DNA from: Cannabis sativa
Taxonomy: Eukaryota > Streptophyta > Magnoliopsida > Rosales > Cannabaceae
Assembly: GCF_029168945.1 (NCBI RefSeq)
Contig: NC_083605.1
Span: 37,771,280 to 37,835,279, forward strand
Length of the DNA: 64,000 nucleotides
Reading direction: 5' to 3'
Shown: positions 9,701-21,104 of the stretch, piece after piece
How the letters are laid out: every line of letters starts with the position of its first letter
Position numbering within the stretch: position 1 is the first letter of the stretch
Notes under the pieces: model-generated
Databases searched by the model: none
What the model saw: the letters and a program-made list of their open reading frames with translations, nothing else
Told to the model about the DNA's origin: nothing
Made by a program: the position numbers and the translations under genes

Positions 9701-11235
9701 CAAGCTTTGAGTTCCAAACTCAAGCTTGAGCAAATCCACCTAACATGCATCCAAACCTATTTAATTCTACTCAAATAAGCATATAATCACCTCTGCAAAC
9801 ATACAAGAACATCCAGCAATACACAGAAACAAAACATAACATTTTCTCTCAAAATTTACATATTTGCATAGAAAACTCAAAGCTTGAACAACCTAACTAA
9901 TCATGCTTCAAACAACTCAATTAACATCAAATAAACATGCTTTGAACCTTAGAAAATAACAACCAAACACAGCAACAAGAACAGCCACAAAAGCATGCAT
10001 TTTACTCAACTTTTTCATCATTTTTCTCAAAATTTAAAGGAAGAATCAAGAGAGCTAACCTAGCTTGGAAAATGCTTAGATTTAGGATGAAAATTCACTT
10101 GAAGATTGAACAAAAATCCAGCCCTTAGAATCCCATGCACCAGCCGAAAATGAGAGGAAAAGAGAGAGAGAGAGAGAGTTTTCTTTTTTTGAAATTTCTA
10201 ATTTTTACTAAGTGTTGAAAATGAAAGAATTAAAAGAATATAGCCATTTAACTCATTTTATTTCAGCCATTAAAATAAACAATTATCATTTATTTTCCAT
10301 TTAATAAATCACATAAGACAAAATACTAATGGGGCAAAAAGACCATTTTGCCCCTCCACCATAAAATCACATAAATCATACTAAAGGGGTATTTTTGGGA
10401 CATTCTAAATTCCCGGCCATTCCCGACATTCCCATTGTCTAAAACCCGTCCCCAAATTACTAACATACTAAGTTGTGATTTCTACTGAGCCAAACGCCGA
10501 GTTCCAAAATACCGGACACCGGAAATGCGAAATATAAAGCTACTGATGACATAATCATGCATTTCTGAATTCCATAAATAACAGTAATAAATTATTTAAA
10601 TAGCTATAAATAATTTCATAATTCAAACATAAACAACTGCTAATTTCCAAATGAACTAAGCGGGCTTTACAGACCGGTTCGACCGATCAGGAGGATACTT
10701 GTCAATAGTACCGTCCCTATGAACGTTCAAAACTCAGTACCATGTTGGACATGGCAGTAGTGGCTCAGTACCATGTTGGACATGGCAGTAGCGGGACTCA
10801 GTATCGTGTTGGACACGGCAGTTAGTTTTATGTATGATATTATTATGCTTTTCTTACTGAGTCTGTCGACTCACAGTTTATGTTCATGTGTAGGTAAAGG
10901 CAAGGCTATAGCTGATGGACCGTGAGCGAGCTTATGAGATTGTACATGTCGGGGCGGTTAGGCCTGGAGCGTACGATCCTCGGGACAGCAAGGCTGAATT
11001 TTTTTTGTAACTGGTCGTTAGACGACTTTTATTTTGATGTAATAGTTAAACAGTGAAACTTTTTGTAAATATTTTTATATCGGGATCCCGAGTCTTTTGT
11101 AATATGTTTTATAAGTTTAATTAAAAAGCAAAATTTTAATTAATCACGTTTTTTCATAAACCTCGTTGATTAGCAACGAGCTGCACAGTACGTTTAAAAA
11201 TCACGTAATACGCCTAAGGTAGTTAGGGTGTTACA
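6767..11235 (+). repeat. 3' LTR of Tekay element 1, split by a solo LTR
   Basis: The LTR starts TGTAAAGCCC and ends GTGTTACA. Without the nested insertion and its duplicated 5 bp it is 2228 bp (6767-8435 plus 10677-11235). It matches the 5' copy almost perfectly except for a patch at 8113-8165, where CAG in the other copies repeatedly reads CGG. It holds the same palindromes, repeats and hairpin as the 5' copy. Confidence 0.92.
8436..10671 (-). mobile_element. Solo LTR of a Tekay element, nested in the 3' LTR of element 1
   Basis: On the plus strand it reads TGTAACACCC to GGGCTTTACA, the reverse complement of a whole 2236-bp Tekay LTR. It is flanked by the 5-bp duplication gaccg (8431-8435 and 10672-10676). 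With one LTR and no internal region it is a solo LTR left by LTR-LTR recombination. It is clearly more diverged from the host LTR than the host LTRs are from each other, so it is another copy of the family. It includes a short (GA)n run at 10161-10178. Confidence 0.95.
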
Positions 11236-13434
11236 CTTTTTTTTTTTTTTCATATTCTAAACTTAATTCATAATTTGATTTTATTTATTGCTCTTACTAT
11301 TCTTATTTTTCTCTCTAGTTTTTCATTTAGTTGATCTCAGTCAAATCAATTATTACTAGGAGTGAAGAAAAATGAGAATAACAAGATTCACAGCAACTAA
11401 TAGATGACATACTTTTTTTTTTGAAACAGAATTTACTATAATCTTTTAAAACGCATTCATTTAATAATCTAATCTTGCAAAACAATATATTGGTGGACTG
11501 AGAACAAGCGAGTAAAACGGAGGGTCTTCATCGATTAGGTATATACTAAGCTTAAACTTAGGATGGCAAGCTCATTAATTACAAGTTTATGACTAAACCT
11601 CATTAGTATGAAAGTAACCCAACATCAAATATGTTAATTTTTCCTTCCAGACATTTTGTCAAATATTCACTCAACTCTCAAAAGTACATCAATTCGAATA
11701 TTCACAATAGAAGAAATTCCATATTATAATACCACAGAACCATACTTGTTAATAGCAAAAATAGGAGGATTTCTTCTTTCTATTTCACTATCTTATTAAG
11801 TATTCAGATGCATTTCAAATCTATTCCCAAAAAAGACTAAAGAACAACAATATAGAGAAATACAAACCTCAACTGGCATAAACAATAAGTGGTGGCAAAC
11901 AATATAGCACCTCATACCAATATAGTACCTAACAATTTACAAAGAGGATCAAACAAAACCAAATATATTTTTTTTGCACTTAATAAACACTTGCAGAAGG
12001 GACCAAATAAACCAAATGTGTTGGAGGAGGAAAGAAACAAGTTAGCTTAATAAAAAAATGCTCAAAAAAGATTACAGATAGAAGCAAGTAGTTCATTTGT
12101 TAACCCAGAAAAATCATAATACGCAGAAGACAATAAAGTTGAAGGGGAAAAAGAGTTACCTTACTCCACTCATACTTTGTCTTCATTATCTTGCAAAAGG
12201 GTAGCATGAACTCTATATAATTTCCTCCACAAGGTAAAATTCAACTGAGAAAACCACAGTAAAGTCCCAAATTAGTAGGCCCATTGAAAAAGATAAATTT
12301 CTACACCACACTAAGAAAAAGAAAACAAAAACTTCTGGTTAGAGACAAATTCTGTTAAATCAATCAAACATAAAACAACAAAAAAGAAATATACCTTCCC
12401 AAAAATATAAAATAAATGTGTACTATAATATAAAAATATATACATACATAGATAAAGATATAGTCACTATAAAGCAACTTTTTTTTTCAGGGCAACCAAA
12501 TCGACAACACACAAACTCCCTTTATCAAAATTCACTTCTCATGAACTTACAAAACATAGAGCAATCCAATATACAAATTTCATTGACAAAAACAATCCAA
12601 TATATCTACCTGTAACAATATTAAAATCCTCAAATTCATATCAAATTCAACAAAAATAAATCTCACACATAATAGAAATACATACATACATATATATGTA
12701 TAAATAAAAGAAGAAAATAAACTAATTAAAAGCAAAAAATACATATATACAGTATATACATATACAAATTACAAATATATATAGATGGAGGAAAAAATAT
12801 AGATCTGACAATAAAGAGAAGAGAAAGCCCAAACTAGTGTTCGTATCCAGTGACCATGTTTCGTCGTCCCTAGCTCTGGCGTTGTTCCATCCCCAACGTC
12901 TTCTCCAATACTTGCTGCACCTGAAAAACGAAAGGAAGATGGTGATGCGAGATGTCAATTGTCAAATGTGAGCAAGAGAGAGAATCGACAAGAGGAGGGA
13001 GAGAGAACGAGAGAAGGAGGGAGAATCAGAGAGATAGATAAAATATGCGACTGAAATTTTGGAGGGAGAAAGAGAGCGAACAAAAATTGGGGAAGAAAAG
13101 AGGGGCAAGCATTGTGACGGGTTGGGCAGCTGATTAGGGTTTTTTCAGGGACCGATCTCGGCGGGCCATAATGTCTTTGTCGAGATTGGGTAGTCTTAAT
13201 GCCCATAACCGTCTGCTTTAAATTTTAAGGGGAGGAATCTCGACGGGCCTTTTATAGCCTGCCGAGATTGGTCCATTGTTCAGTGATCTTTTTTTCAATT
13301 TTGACGGAACACACAAGGCCCGCCGAGAATGATGTGCTTAGAACTTATTCTTTTTAATTTTACAGTCAATCTCGGCAGATACACACGGGCCCCCCGAGAT
13401 TGGGGTTCCGAATTTGCTCAGTTTTCTTGTAGTG
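11236..13434. mobile_element. Right part of a CACTA (CMC) DNA transposon
   Basis: The right end reads TTTTCTTGTAGTG, the inverted CACTACAAGAAAA terminus of CACTA elements, preceded by a cluster of GC-rich subterminal repeats (13154-13404). The rest (11236-13100) is AT-rich and non-coding as far as I can see, with no transposase motif, so this copy was probably non-autonomous. The left terminus is not in the window; Tekay element 1 seems to have inserted into it. Assigning the whole interval is inference; only the right 300 bases are firm. Confidence 0.6.
13154..13404. repeat. CACTA subterminal repeats
   Basis: At least six or seven copies of a core AATCTCG-GCGGGCC, in both orientations, lie at 13155-13167, 13180-13190, 13236-13249, 13261-13274, 13317-13330, 13368-13380 and 13387-13404. 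In known CACTA elements such repeats are binding sites for the TNPA-type protein. Most copies carry CG dinucleotides in otherwise AT-rich DNA. Confidence 0.72.
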
Positions 13435-13885
13435 CTAGCACTGCAACGTAAATTGCAACAAAAAATCGTATAGAAACCCCTACTGTAACTAGCGCTGCAA
13501 CCACTTTAGAAACTCAAACCGTAAATTTGAAAAAAAAAATGTTAAAAAAATAGTATATGGGGTAATATTAGCTAATAAAATTATAAAAGTAAATTTGCTA
13601 CATATTATTTTTTTAAAAAATATATAATAATTAAATTAATTTGTATAATTTTTTTAATAGTGCATAATATTATATTGTAACAAAACGAATAGATATATTA
13701 GATCATTAAATAAATACAATAGTATTTGATCTATCGTATCACTAAAAATTTACTAGTAATAAAATTATATACCACAAAAAATTATAACAATATTAAATTA
13801 ATAATCAAAAAATATATATCATTAAAAATACTACGACTAAAATATGTATACATACCAAAAAGTTAATACATAATAAAATAAAAAC
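13435..13885. other. AT-rich intergenic DNA
   Basis: This lies between the CACTA end and the Tat element. It has two short similar units (CTAGCACTGCAAC at 13435 and CTAGCGCTGCAAC near 13490), then plain AT-rich sequence with no coding signal. Before the Tat insertion it was continuous with 50619 onward. Confidence 0.7.
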
Positions 13886-14721
13886 TATTGACCTCAAAAA
13901 GTGATCAACTGACAGCGGGGTCGTATGAATCTGATGCTTGCCACGTATTACATACATAGAACGAAAAAGTAATAAATACACAGATTTGTTATAGAGGTTC
14001 GGCCTCCTGTGATAGCGGGTAATGACCTACTCCCCTTTTAGTTGTATTAATACCGAGGGTTAATATTATCCAGATCATTATCAGTAGGATCAGATATAGC
14101 ACTCTGAAGGATACAATGTATGAATTAGAAATGGCAAATCTCAAGTGATAGTGCTTGTATGGGTGTGTGAGAGAGGAAGTGAAGAAGAAAGAAGTTATCA
14201 GACAGGATAAGAGCTTAAAGGTTAGTATCAGGCTTAACTAAGCTTAGATTTTCTAGGTTAGAGTTAAGGCCTTTATAACGAAAGCCTAAAACCCTAATTT
14301 ACCCTTGAAATCCTAGGATATTTGCATAGTTAATTAATTAATTATAAAAGACTAAAATTCCCTTGAACATAGATGTTATTCAGCTATTCTATTAGGCTTT
14401 TAGGGCCCAATATGAAGTCTAGATAATGATGTCCACGTGTAGAAGTGCACACTGAATCATGTAGGGTCCCTCTTGGCTGGCTAGACTCCTCTTGGGAGCA
14501 GGCTAGCCGGTCATGGAGCAGTCCAAAGGCTTGCAAGCTAGGGGTGGGCTGCCAGCTTCCATGAGGAAGGTTGTCTATCACTTGATGCCCGTTTGAGTGC
14601 TAGGGTCTCCATTTGCTTAGGTAATGACTTGGCCTTCTTATTGGTGAGATGTACTACCACATGGCACCAGTTTTATCCACGCAAGCACTGCCACATTAGG
14701 AGGAAAAAAATTGGGATAGCA
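13886..14721 (-). repeat. 3' LTR of Tat element D
   Basis: This 836-bp LTR (left copy) starts TATTGACC, a decayed TGTTGACT, and ends ATAGCA. It is collinear with the right LTR once nested element C is removed, with many differences, so D is older than the Tekay insertions. Confidence 0.92.
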
Positions 14722-14735
14722 TACCCCCCAAGTCC
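14722..14735 (-). other. Polypurine tract of Tat element D
   Basis: Plus-strand TACCCCCCAAG directly beside the 3' LTR reads CTTGGGGGGTA on the element's own strand, the expected polypurine tract. It fixes the orientation of D as minus. Confidence 0.85.
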
Positions 14736-15139
14736 CTGTGCGAACGTCTATAAAGACAGGGACTTACCAGCTATGTTGGTGCGGTCGGGACTGTTGTAGC
14801 CTTGACTGAATAAAATTTCCTGTGTTTTTAGCTTTTAAAACACTTTGCCTTGACTGTTTGATCTCATTTGCTATTAAAAAATAACTACTTTAATTGTCTT
14901 TTAAATATGTTGGTGAAACAAGTGAAGAAAGGGTCCCACATGTACTATATAAGTACCTTTGGGGGGAATGGCCTTTTTCACTTTTCATTTTTCACATTTT
15001 ACTTTCTCTTACTAAAAATTCACATTAGAAGAAGCTCCTCCATCTCTCTAAATGGAAAAACCCACAAAGCATCATTTTCTAGATATTTTAACACTGTTTT
15101 GAAAATTTGAACCTCCCACATTCTTCCTCAACGGTTTCT
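14736..15139 (+). promoter_or_regulatory. Non-coding arm of Tat element D with a plausible plus-strand promoter
   Basis: CTATATAAG at 14945-14953 is a good plant TATA box on the plus strand. It is followed at about 30 bp by a pyrimidine-rich stretch (near 14975-15010) and an A-rich leader like a plant 5' UTR. It points toward the antisense gene at 36021, from which it is now separated by elements A and B; without them the distance would be about 1.1 kb. Promoter function is inferred from sequence only. Confidence 0.45.
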
Positions 15140-16986
15140 TGTTGGGTTTTGTGCCCTAAATAAAACCCATTTCAATATAATCAGATTTACTTATTAATAA
15201 ATATTAGAAATAACATTTTATGTTGCATGGTTCACATGATTTATTTCATGATTATATATATAATGTATGAATTCCATTTAAGTCAAGAACATATGAATTT
15301 GTTAATGATTATAGTGTTGTCAGCATAGTGGAATATAATCTTAATTATATGTTCGAAAGTTTATTCCCTGATTTGTCAGAACACTGGATTTAGACTGACA
15401 TGGTATAATCAGCGATAGGTATTCTTACACCTTGGAAAAGTGTTATGTCCTTTCCAGGACATTGGCAAAGTTTACCAGTATCGGATGTATGGAGTATACA
15501 TCGGAAGGGACCGATATTGAACTTTGATTAGATATATTAAAATTTACCATAATATCTATTCAATTCAATATCACTTGTTGATCCTAGATCAAATGATCTT
15601 AATCCTGATATGATTAGGTTCAATCTCAAGAGTGTTATTCGTGTTCTTTGATTTGTTAGTTAAGCCTACTTTTAGGTCAGGGTGATACGTACATTTTTGG
15701 AACATGGTAGTGCAATTGAGTGGGAGCGCTAACATAAATATGGAATCAATAGCTTCTATCTGGCGAATAGAACGTAAAGGATGATTTCCTTCGAGCTTAA
15801 CCAAACAAAAATAAATGGTGGAGTACTCATTTCACTTAGCTGAAATATCATTTATACAGGGTTAAGTGTTTTAAGGATAAAATACATTCTAGGGTGTTAC
15901 GGTAATTTAATCCCTTTACAGTGTAAATCATCTATATAGAGGATCATTGATCAAATTAGGATTATAACAATGGATAACTAATGACGTATCTATATCGTGA
16001 AACATATAGAGCGTTCTATATGACTGAGAGTGCAATTCCAAGTTCTAAGAGTGGATTCAATAAGGAATTAATAAGTTAGGGAATTTACTTGGTGAATTCG
16101 GTTCGACTTATTGGAAGCTCGGTTATACAGACCCTTGGTCCCCATACTAGTTGAGACCATACTGCTTGTAAGACTCAGTTAATTGATTTTAATTAATCAA
16201 TTATAATTCTAAAAGTTAGACTATGTCTACTTTATGAATTTTCACTAAGCAAGGGCGAAATTGTAAAGAAAAGAGATTCTAGGTTTATTTATTAATTAAG
16301 ATACTTTATATGTCTAAATTAATAAATATATTAAATGACAATATTATTTAATAATTATTTTTAAGTTATTAAATAATTATAATTGACATTTAAAATGTTA
16401 AATTGGAAAATTGGCATTTTGCGAAAATGGGAATGAAAAATAACAAAATGGGAAAGTTGCATAGTGAGGCCCAATTTCCTATTCTAGCCGCCCACTATGC
16501 ATAGGTTTTTACCATTTATTTTTCATTTATTTTAATGCCATACAAGTCTAACCTAAACCTAGAGGGCATTCTATAAATAGAAAGTGTTGGCTTCAGGAAA
16601 CTCATAACTTTGCACATTATTTTCTTCAGAGAAAAGACAAGCTGCCCCTTCTCTCTCTTTTCTTCTCTAAATTTCGAAATTCCCTTGAGTGATAGAGTAG
16701 TGTCCACACACATCAAGTGGTACCTCAATCATAGTATGTAAGACTGTGGAAAATCAGCATCAAAGAAGGAGAGAAAGAGATCCAGATTCAGATCTTTATA
16801 ATGCTCTGCTATAGAAAGGAATCAAGGGCTAGAGATCTGAATGGAAGGAGTCATTATATTCCGCTGCACCCAATGTAAGGTTTCTTAAACTCTTATATGT
16901 TTATTTCATTGTTTTAGAATTCATATTAGGATGTTAAACAAACATACTTTGTAGTAAATCTAGATCCTGGTAAAATATTTCCAACA
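15140..16986 (+). repeat. 5' LTR of element A
   Basis: 1847 bp, TGTTGGGTTTTG to TTTCCAACA, collinear with 23038-24883. It belongs to the same subfamily as solo LTR C (48047-49909). Confidence 0.93.
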
Positions 16987-16988
16987 AC

Positions 16989-17001
16989 TGGCACCAGATC
17001 C
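16989..17001 (+). other. Primer-binding site of element A, decayed
   Basis: TGGCACCAGATCC lies two bases after the LTR and differs at three positions from TGGTATCAGAGCC. Relative B keeps a better copy, so the site is read as a tRNA-iMet primer site. Confidence 0.6.
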
Positions 17002-17039
17002 ATGGTAATGATTTACTTTCATGTAATATGAATTAAAAC

Positions 17040-19950
17040 GATGTTTTATATATTTTGTGTTGATTTGGATGGTTTCATGTTGGTTTATGTGCTTATGTGA
17101 TGAATGTATATGTTGTACGAATTTTTTCCATGAAAAATAATTTTTCTATTTTTGAAAATATTTTATTTGGATTTCTTGTGAAAAATTAAGCAATTTTCGT
17201 TTTTACGGAACTCGATTCCGATAAAAATTGAAAGAGTTATGATTTTTGGAAAATCGGAGTTCAATGGTGTCCCCGACAAATTGCGATTTTTTTGGGTTTT
17301 TTCCCCAAAAATCTAATTTTTTCATGGGATTGTTTCCCAAAATTCAATTTTTCCAATTTGAAATATTTCTAATTTTAAATAATTCCAATTTGAAATATTT
17401 CCTTTTTTAAATATTTCTATTTTGGAATATTTCTAATTTTAAATATTTACAATTACGGTAAGATTTAAAAATTTGTTAACTTCTTTAATATTTATATATT
17501 ATTTAATTATAAGATTAGATATTTTGATATTTAACATATTTTAAATTAAAAGATAACTTTGTCTTTTTATTTAAAATATTATATTAAAATTATCTTATAT
17601 GACAAATTAAATAATTAATAAATTTGAAATTAACATAAATATTTTTATAGATACACTTACCATAATATTTTCTAATTCAAAATTTGTTATTTTGTTAAAT
17701 ATTTAAATATTTATAAATTATAAGTTTAAAAATGATATTTTTCTATATATATCATTTTTTTTCTTATTGGAAATTTATAAATCATATCTTAAATATTTAA
17801 ATAACATAGATATTTTGTAGAAATTTGAATATTGCTTAATTCGAGATATTTTGACATATAATTATGGTAATTATTATTTATTTATTATTTTCCTAAAATA
17901 ATAATTATCTAACCAAATCCATTTTAAAATTTGTTTATTTTATTAAATTATAATATTTGAAAGTGATATTGAAGATTCTTTCTTTCAAATCATTGATCTT
18001 ATTTGATATTTAATTTAATTTGATTCAAATAAACATAGATATTTTAAAATTAGTTTCCATTATTTTGAGATATTAAGGTTTGTTTTTAACAACCCTAAAT
18101 TATCAAAAATTTATTTGGTTAGTTTAAGAATAATAATTTATTTATATTAATATCTTATTTCACATGACAATGTTTATTTATTTATGTATATTGTTTATTC
18201 AAATGTTTTTAACAAACCTATTATTTATTTGATCTAAATTGCTATGATTAACTTGTTGACAGATCCAATGATCTGATTTTAATCATAGTCCAATTCTCAA
18301 TAGATCTTATAAATAATTTGTAACAAGTAAATTTTGTACTTCTTTCATCTGTGTAAACCTAGTAACATGATAGGGCCCATCCAAATCATTTGACCTGTGT
18401 GAGCCTATATGTTTGCTATTAGGCTTAGATGCATATAGGAAGCTCATTTAAGTTTTACTAAGTAAATGGACTAGGTTGCTAAAATAAAATTTGACATAAG
18501 TAATTTTATTTAGTCCCAATTAGATTTGGGCTTATTCAATGAATAACAATTGTTTATTTAAAGGTTAAATTCCTTTCTTTTGGGCCTTGTGTGAGAGTTG
18601 TGGGCCATTAGAAGTGGGTACGACATACTGAACCCAGCTCCCCCTCACATGAACTACCCCAATTGTGAAGGCCCATTTGCCTTATTTAAATAATTGTATT
18701 AGGTTAATTATATTAGTATAACCTAATTAAAATTGAATTAGCAACATAATTAACTTTTAAAATATATGAAATTTATTTTTCATTTAATATTTTAAAGTTA
18801 ATTTTAGAAAAACACTTAGTTAATGATATATATTCTAGATAGTAATTTCTAGTCTTAGTTATTATTTCTAATATTAAATAGGAAAATATCATTGATTGTG
18901 AAATTAATTGTTTATTAATTAATTTTGGTACAATTTAAGTTTAGTATATTTTCCTAGTATTAAACTAGAATTAATAATTAAGTTTCCTCTATACTTAATT
19001 ATTTATTTCTTGAATTTAATACATTTACTTAAATTGAAAATTCAATATCTAAGTTGATTTTCATCATCATACTTAAATATTGTTATTTTCATGTTATTTA
19101 ATTAAAGTTGAAATTATCTTAAGTTTGGAATCTTATTTCAGAATAACTTAAAGCTGAATAATTTTCAAAATATATTTTATTTTATTTTATTACTCATTTT
19201 ACCAAAATTTCGAAATTGCATTTCTTTAATGCAGAAATTTCGAATTTTATTTGAAAAATAGATTTAAGTTAAAAATTATTTATTTTAATTTTGGACCAAC
19301 TTAATCAATTATTTTTTCATTTAATGATTAATTAAAATAAATAAACTAAAATATATTATAATTAGAAATTGAATTAGTTAGTCAATGAAAGTCTAGATAG
19401 ATATTATCTGTTTTGCTTGAAGTATTTTTCTAGTGATATTTAATTAAATAGAAAATTAATATTTAAGTTGATTCTTAATCATGATACTTAAATATTTAAT
19501 TAAATAGAAAAATTATATTTTTTGCTGTAAATTAATTTTATTAATTAATTTTGGGTCAACATAAAATTAAGATAATTTTTCTAGGATTTATTTTTATTTT
19601 ATTTTAAAGCATTTTCGAAAGTAGTATTTTTATACACTTCATTTTTTGAAATGCAATACATATTTATAGAAAATTAAATTTGAGTTGTAAATTAATTTAA
19701 ATTAATTTTGAAACAACTTAAATTGCATATTTTTCTAAATATTTATGGAAATTATTACTATGATGGAAATAATTCACGTTATTTTCATATCCATCTAAGT
19801 ATAATTTATAAATATTACATTAAAATTTATATTAAGAATTTTTCATTCTAAATTGGAAATTTTAATTAAATAAATATATATATTTAAAATAAATAAATTA
19901 AAATAAGTTTCAGAAGAAAATACAACTTTCATTAAATAATGAGCTTTATT
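17040..19950 (+). other. AT-rich non-coding leader of element A
   Basis: About 2.9 kb of very AT-rich sequence, full of AATTAATT-like and TTTAAATA-like runs, follows the primer site. I see no reading frame of note. Element B has a comparable stretch (30430-33290), so it is a regular part of this family and not random decay of one copy. Confidence 0.7.
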
Positions 19951-19959
19951 ATTAGGATA

Positions 19960-20730
19960 TTCGATCTCCATTGTTGGTTTTACATAGCTATTGTTTTAGT
20001 GAGTAATCCTCGCTAATGGAGGAACGTTCATTAAAAAGCTAGCACCGTTTAATCTCGAAAGATAAGTATATTTGTAAGTGTTTTATATGGTATTGATCAC
20101 CCTAATGGTGGCGACTGTATTTGACTTACAAAATATGAAACAATGGTGGAAGCTCATAAGATAGAATAGCCTTGACTCTCGCCTAAACGGGAAAACGCTG
20201 GATTCCAATCTTGATCGAATAAAAGGTTGCTAAAATGTTTATCATTTTAGATGAGCTGACAATTCTATTTAATGGATGGTATCACTGACTCTCGCCTAAA
20301 CGGGACACTGATATCAGTTTGTTGAAGACCTTGAAAATTATTTAGGATTGTATGTTTATTATTTTCACTTGTCATTCCTACTTGCTATATGTTTAATAAT
20401 TTTTTAATTGTGTATGAATTTATATTGAACCATGTTATTTTCTGTTATTAAATTGTAGTTTAATTTCGAATCTTCATTGTTGGTCTAACTTGGTTTGTTT
20501 TTCTAATGAGATAAATCCCTAATGGATTTTCACCATTAGACAAACATAATAGTATTAGATCTCGAAAGATAAATATTGTATGTGCAACATCTAGCTGTTC
20601 ATCAATTGATGACACCTTAGACTAGTATTTTACAATATAAAACAAGAAGATTGTATAAATAAGAATACTTTCACTCTCGCTAATCGGATCATCGTTGGAT
20701 TCTTATTTAAAACGAAATTATCCTAATTCC
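19960..20730 (+). repeat. Degenerate direct duplication in element A (about 490-500 bp period)
   Basis: Two similar segments begin near 19965 and 20470. Each has a CATTGTTGG box, then TCTCGAAAGATAA (near 20054 and 20552), then an ACTCTCGC-type box followed by a GGATTC box (near 20175 and 20668). A third ACTCTCGCCTAAACGGGA lies near 20287. The same boxes occur inverted in B at 29640-30360. No protein is recognisable here. Confidence 0.55.
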
Positions 20731-21104
20731 TCTTAGCTTATTTTGAATTAGCTCAATAACATATCATTGGATGAATGGTCTATAAATCATATAAAGTCAT
20801 TCTATATTTTCTCTTAAGAAATTAAATGACGAATATGATTATATTCCCGAAATGATATAAATCCTCAATCTTAAAAATCTCCTACTTGTATGGGCAAATC
20901 AACTTAGAGTTAAATTAATAGTGGTGGTCCAAGAAAGAATTACTCATTATACAGTTACACTTTCACAAGTGTTTAATAACCATTTTCTTTCAATGAATTC
21001 AAACTGTATGAGTTTAGTATTCTGTGACCAGAATCCACTTGTACTATTCTAAGAACTCCTTGATGTAACTAAACTTAAGTCATCAAAAGATACAACCACA
21101 TATT

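Larger units (their letters stand above)
1..11235 (+). mobile_element. Ty3/gypsy Tekay (Del) retrotransposon 1, chimaeric with a 5S TRIM; left end outside window
   Basis: The order is partial 5' LTR, tRNA-Met primer-binding site, TRIM insert, second primer-binding site, gag, protease, RT, RNase H, integrase, chromodomain, polypurine tract, 3' LTR. The chromodomain and the [20 protein letters not shown] integrase signature place it in the Tekay/Del chromovirus lineage. The parts of the two LTRs that can be compared are almost identical, so insertion was recent, yet pol is broken. A second solo LTR sits inside the 3' LTR. The left target-site copy is off the window, so the TSD cannot be confirmed; the sequence after the right end is cttttt. 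The right end abuts CACTA-derived DNA, so the element probably landed in that transposon. Confidence 0.93.

Noticed and set aside
11236..11250. A poly(T) run after Tekay element 1 as the tail of a LINE or SINE.
   Set aside because: No LINE or SINE body or duplication is visible; a T-run beside an LTR end in AT-rich DNA is not evidence enough.
12303..12325. A CACTA left terminus (CACACTAAGAAAAAG).
   Set aside because: It differs from CACTACAAGAAAA, has no subterminal repeats and does not match the right end of this copy.
12722..13206. Minus-strand frames near the CACTA end as host exons.
   Set aside because: Low-complexity and AT-rich, no motif, no splice structure, inside transposon sequence.
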